This document shows positions 62,250 to 64,000 of a stretch of DNA of 64,000 nucleotides, one piece after another. This DNA comes from Arhodomonas aquaeolei DSM 8974. GTDB lineage: Bacteria; Pseudomonadota; Gammaproteobacteria; Nitrococcales; Nitrococcaceae. Location of the stretch: contig NZ_KB894801.1 of the NCBI RefSeq assembly GCF_000374645.1, positions 434,001 through 498,000 on the forward strand, given 5' to 3'. Position numbers and translations under genes: made by a program. Position 1 is the first letter of the stretch. The number at the start of each line of letters is the position of its first letter. The notes under the pieces were generated by a model, which ran no database searches, had not been told where the DNA came from, and saw only the letters and a list, made by a program, of their open reading frames with translations.

Positions 62250-62733
62250 GGCGCCCGCCGGCGCGGCGCTGACCGTCCTGGAGACCGCCGTCGCGCCGGC
62301 CTGGGTGGATTACAACGGCCACATGAACGATGTCGCCTACGCCGGCGTGTTCAGCCAGGCCACGGACGCGCTGATGGAGTGGCTCGGCATGGACGCCGCC
62401 TTCCGGTCCGCCGCAGGCTACACGATCTACACCCTGGAGAGCCACATCCGCTACCGGCAGGAGGCCCACGAAGGCGATGGCCTGCGCGTCGAGGCCTGGC
62501 TGGCGGACCACGACGCCAAACGGTTGCAGGTGCTGATGCGGCTGTGCGATGCCGCCGACGGCACCGTGCTCGCCACGGGCGAACAGATGCTCATGGGCAT
62601 CGACACGGGGAGCGCACGACCGGCGCCCTTTCCCGCCCCGGTGGCCGCAAACGTGGACCGGTTGTGGCAGGGCCATGCCCTGCCCGCCGGGCACGACTAC
62701 GGTCCGCTCACGACGCGGATCCGTCGTCGTTGA
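62233..62733 (+). CDS. cdhB: betainyl-CoA thioesterase (4HBT hotdog fold)
   Basis: The 166-residue protein has the hotdog signature [16 protein letters not shown] (about 25-40) and [14 protein letters not shown]. In carnitine catabolism this thioesterase releases glycine betaine from betainyl-CoA. The start is TTG at 62233, 17 bases inside the end of cdhA, because no ATG or GTG lies before the conserved domain. A GAGGG sits just upstream. Its end overlaps the convergent cdhR by 26 bases. Confidence 0.85.
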   Translation: MKAGSEAPAGAALTVLETAVAPAWVDYNGHMNDVAYAGVFSQATDALMEWLGMDAAFRSAAGYTIYTLESHIRYRQEAHEGDGLRVEAWLADHDAKRLQVLMRLCDAADGTVLATGEQMLMGIDTGSARPAPFPAPVAANVDRLWQGHALPAGHDYGPLTTRIRRR

Positions 62734-63703
62734 CCGCACCCCCGACCGGCGCCGCCAGGCCACTGCGGTCCCGGCTCGGGGGCGCCCCGAAGCGACGGCG
62801 GTAGGCCCGGGAGAAGCTCGCCGTGGAGCCGAAACCGCAGGCCAGTGCCACCTCGAGCACGCTGCGGTCCGTCTCCTGCAGGAGCTGGCGGGCGTGCGCC
62901 AGGCGCAGCTGCAGGTAGTACCCCACCGGGCTGGTCCCGAGCCGCTCGGCGAACAGCCGCTCCAGCTGTCGCTGGGAGATGCAGCAGTGGGCCGCAATGT
63001 CCGCCACGGCAACGGGCTGGGCCACGTTCACGCTCATGTACTCGATCGCGTTGACCAGGATCGGGTTGTGCACGCCCAGCCGTGCGGCGACGCTCATGCG
63101 CTGGTGATCGGAGCGCTCGCGGATGCGCTGGTAGATGAGCTGCTCCGAGACGGCCATCGCCAGCCCCGGCCCGTGATCGGCGGCGATGAAGCGCAGCGCG
63201 AGGTCCATGGTCGCGGTCCCCCCGGAACAGGTGACCCGGCGGCCGTCGATCTCGTACAGCGCGGTGGTGGTCTCGATGCCCGGGAACAGCTCCTCGAATG
63301 CGGGGATGCTCTCCCAGTGAAGGGTCACCCGGCGCCCCTCCAGCAGCCCGGCACGGGCGAGTACGAATGCGCCCGTATCCACGCCGCCGAGGGTCCCGCC
63401 CTGCCCGGCCAGCCATTTCAGCCACTGCAGGACCGCCGCCGAGGTGTGGCGCTCGTGGTTGAAACCGCTGCACACGAACACGGTCGGCTCGCTGGCGTCC
63501 TCGCCAATGGACGCGTCGGTGAGCAGGGTCATGCCGTTGCTTGCCGCCACGGGCATGCCGTCGACGGAGTACAGCGACCACTCGTAGAGCGGCTCGCCGG
63601 CGCAGCGGTTGGCGATGCGGAAGGGCTCGACGGCGGCGACGAAGGCCATCATCGAGAATTCCGGGAGCAGCAGAAAGCCGAGGCGCCGGGGCCCGGCGGT
63701 CAT
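62708..63703 (-). CDS. cdhR: GlxA family AraC-type regulator, CdhR-like
   Basis: The 331-residue protein has an N-terminal DJ-1/PfpI-like domain (about 8-180; RRLGFLLLPEFSMMAFVAAVEPFRIAN, GGVDTGAFVLARAGLL) and a C-terminal AraC domain with two helix-turn-helices (SQRQLERLFAERLGTSPVGYYLQLRL, ALACGFGSTASFSRAYRRRFG). CdhR of Pseudomonas activates carnitine genes and shares this architecture. Location beside cdhCAB supports the same role. GGGAGGGG precedes the ATG at 63703. Confidence 0.87.
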   Translation of the reverse strand: MTAGPRRLGFLLLPEFSMMAFVAAVEPFRIANRCAGEPLYEWSLYSVDGMPVAASNGMTLLTDASIGEDASEPTVFVCSGFNHERHTSAAVLQWLKWLAGQGGTLGGVDTGAFVLARAGLLEGRRVTLHWESIPAFEELFPGIETTTALYEIDGRRVTCSGGTATMDLALRFIAADHGPGLAMAVSEQLIYQRIRERSDHQRMSVAARLGVHNPILVNAIEYMSVNVAQPVAVADIAAHCCISQRQLERLFAERLGTSPVGYYLQLRLAHARQLLQETDRSVLEVALACGFGSTASFSRAYRRRFGAPPSRDRSGLAAPVGGAVNDDGSAS

Positions 63704-63771
63704 CGCCCCTCCCCGGCGTAGCCCCTGCGGGTCAACGGCGCTGTCGCCTCGCCAGACACGGTGAGACCCGC

Positions 63772-64000
63772 TCAGCGCCGCGCGGCAGGCACGATCTTGA
63801 GGGTGTTCGTGCCACCCCGTTCACCGGCGCGATCGCCCTTGGTGATGATCACCAGCTCGCCCTCGGTCACGGCGCCGATCTCCAGTAGCTGACCGACCGC
63901 CTCGCCGTCCAGCACGTCCCGGCCCGGCACCGTCGGGTCGAAGCTCACCGGGTGCACACCGCGGTAGAGCGTCACCCGCCCGCGTGTGCGCTCGTGTTCG
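63772..64000 (-). CDS. pyk: pyruvate kinase, C-terminal part (partial)
   Basis: Only the last 75 codons are present; the gene continues beyond base 64000. EHERTRGRVTLYRGVHPVSF and TKGDRAGERGGTNTLKIV are diagnostic of the pyruvate kinase C-terminal domain. The enzyme makes pyruvate and ATP from phosphoenolpyruvate in glycolysis. The apparent ATG at 63975 is internal. Confidence 0.9.
   Translation of the reverse strand, partial: EHERTRGRVTLYRGVHPVSFDPTVPGRDVLDGEAVGQLLEIGAVTEGELVIITKGDRAGERGGTNTLKIVPAARR

Overview
This window is chromosomal DNA of a very GC-rich gammaproteobacterium (third codon positions are almost all G or C). The gene content suggests a halophilic or haloalkaliphilic aerobe of the Ectothiorhodospiraceae/Arhodomonas type. 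It has a gamma-butyrobetaine/carnitine-to-glycine-betaine route, a cyanide-insensitive-type bd oxidase, K+ channel and cation/proton antiporter genes, acidic exported proteins, FNR-type regulation, and gltX next to tRNA-Ala. The taxonomic call is an inference from gene families, not a database result. No prophage, insertion sequence, integrase or CRISPR array was found. The only repeats are REP-like palindromes.

Layout. 1-8.8 kb: short housekeeping and hypothetical genes (start of a TrmO-like gene, dienelactone hydrolase, PfpI-Nudix pair, HhH protein, macrodomain, methyltransferase), a Crp/Fnr regulator divergent from a DUF2892 protein, and a CbiM-like permease. 8.8-21 kb: a REPIN-like repeat, a K+ channel/DUF6394 cluster, cfa, a CPA2 antiporter and cydABDC. 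21-28.6 kb: CocE hydrolase, CBS protein, phosphoribosyltransferase, SDR, an FNR/ANR regulator and a small stress cluster ending in hsp20. 29-43 kb: a chemoreceptor with a c-type haem motif, an MhpA-like monooxygenase with DUF2783 and a LuxR regulator, a KaiC-like/receiver/EAL operon facing an EAL-HDOD gene, LysR-EamA, and LysR-YeiH. 43-48 kb: tRNA-Glu, a SPOR-domain protein, a REP-rich spacer, tRNA-Ala, gltX and tRNA-Val. 48-57 kb: MprF, an accessory FtsH, two HtrA-type proteases, a third Crp/Fnr protein and a decayed carboxymuconolactone decarboxylase. 57-64 kb: an acidic beta-helix protein, then gamma-butyrobetaine dioxygenase, cdhC-cdhA-cdhB and cdhR, and the 3' end of pyruvate kinase.

How it fits together. 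The 58.8-63.7 kb block encodes a nearly complete path: gamma-butyrobetaine to L-carnitine, to 3-dehydrocarnitine, to betainyl-CoA plus acetoacetate, to glycine betaine, under a GlxA/CdhR-type regulator. The cyd operon and the DUF2892 gene share a 13-bp palindrome, GTGAC-N3-GTCAC. At the DUF2892 gene it sits where a Crp/Fnr activator would bind, next to a Crp/Fnr gene with a C-x5-C motif. The 36-39 kb block links a KaiC-family ATPase to cyclic-di-GMP turnover. The 48-56 kb block and the hsp20 region look like protein and envelope quality control.

Starts were chosen from ribosome binding sites, signal peptides and overlaps; several are GTG or TTG.
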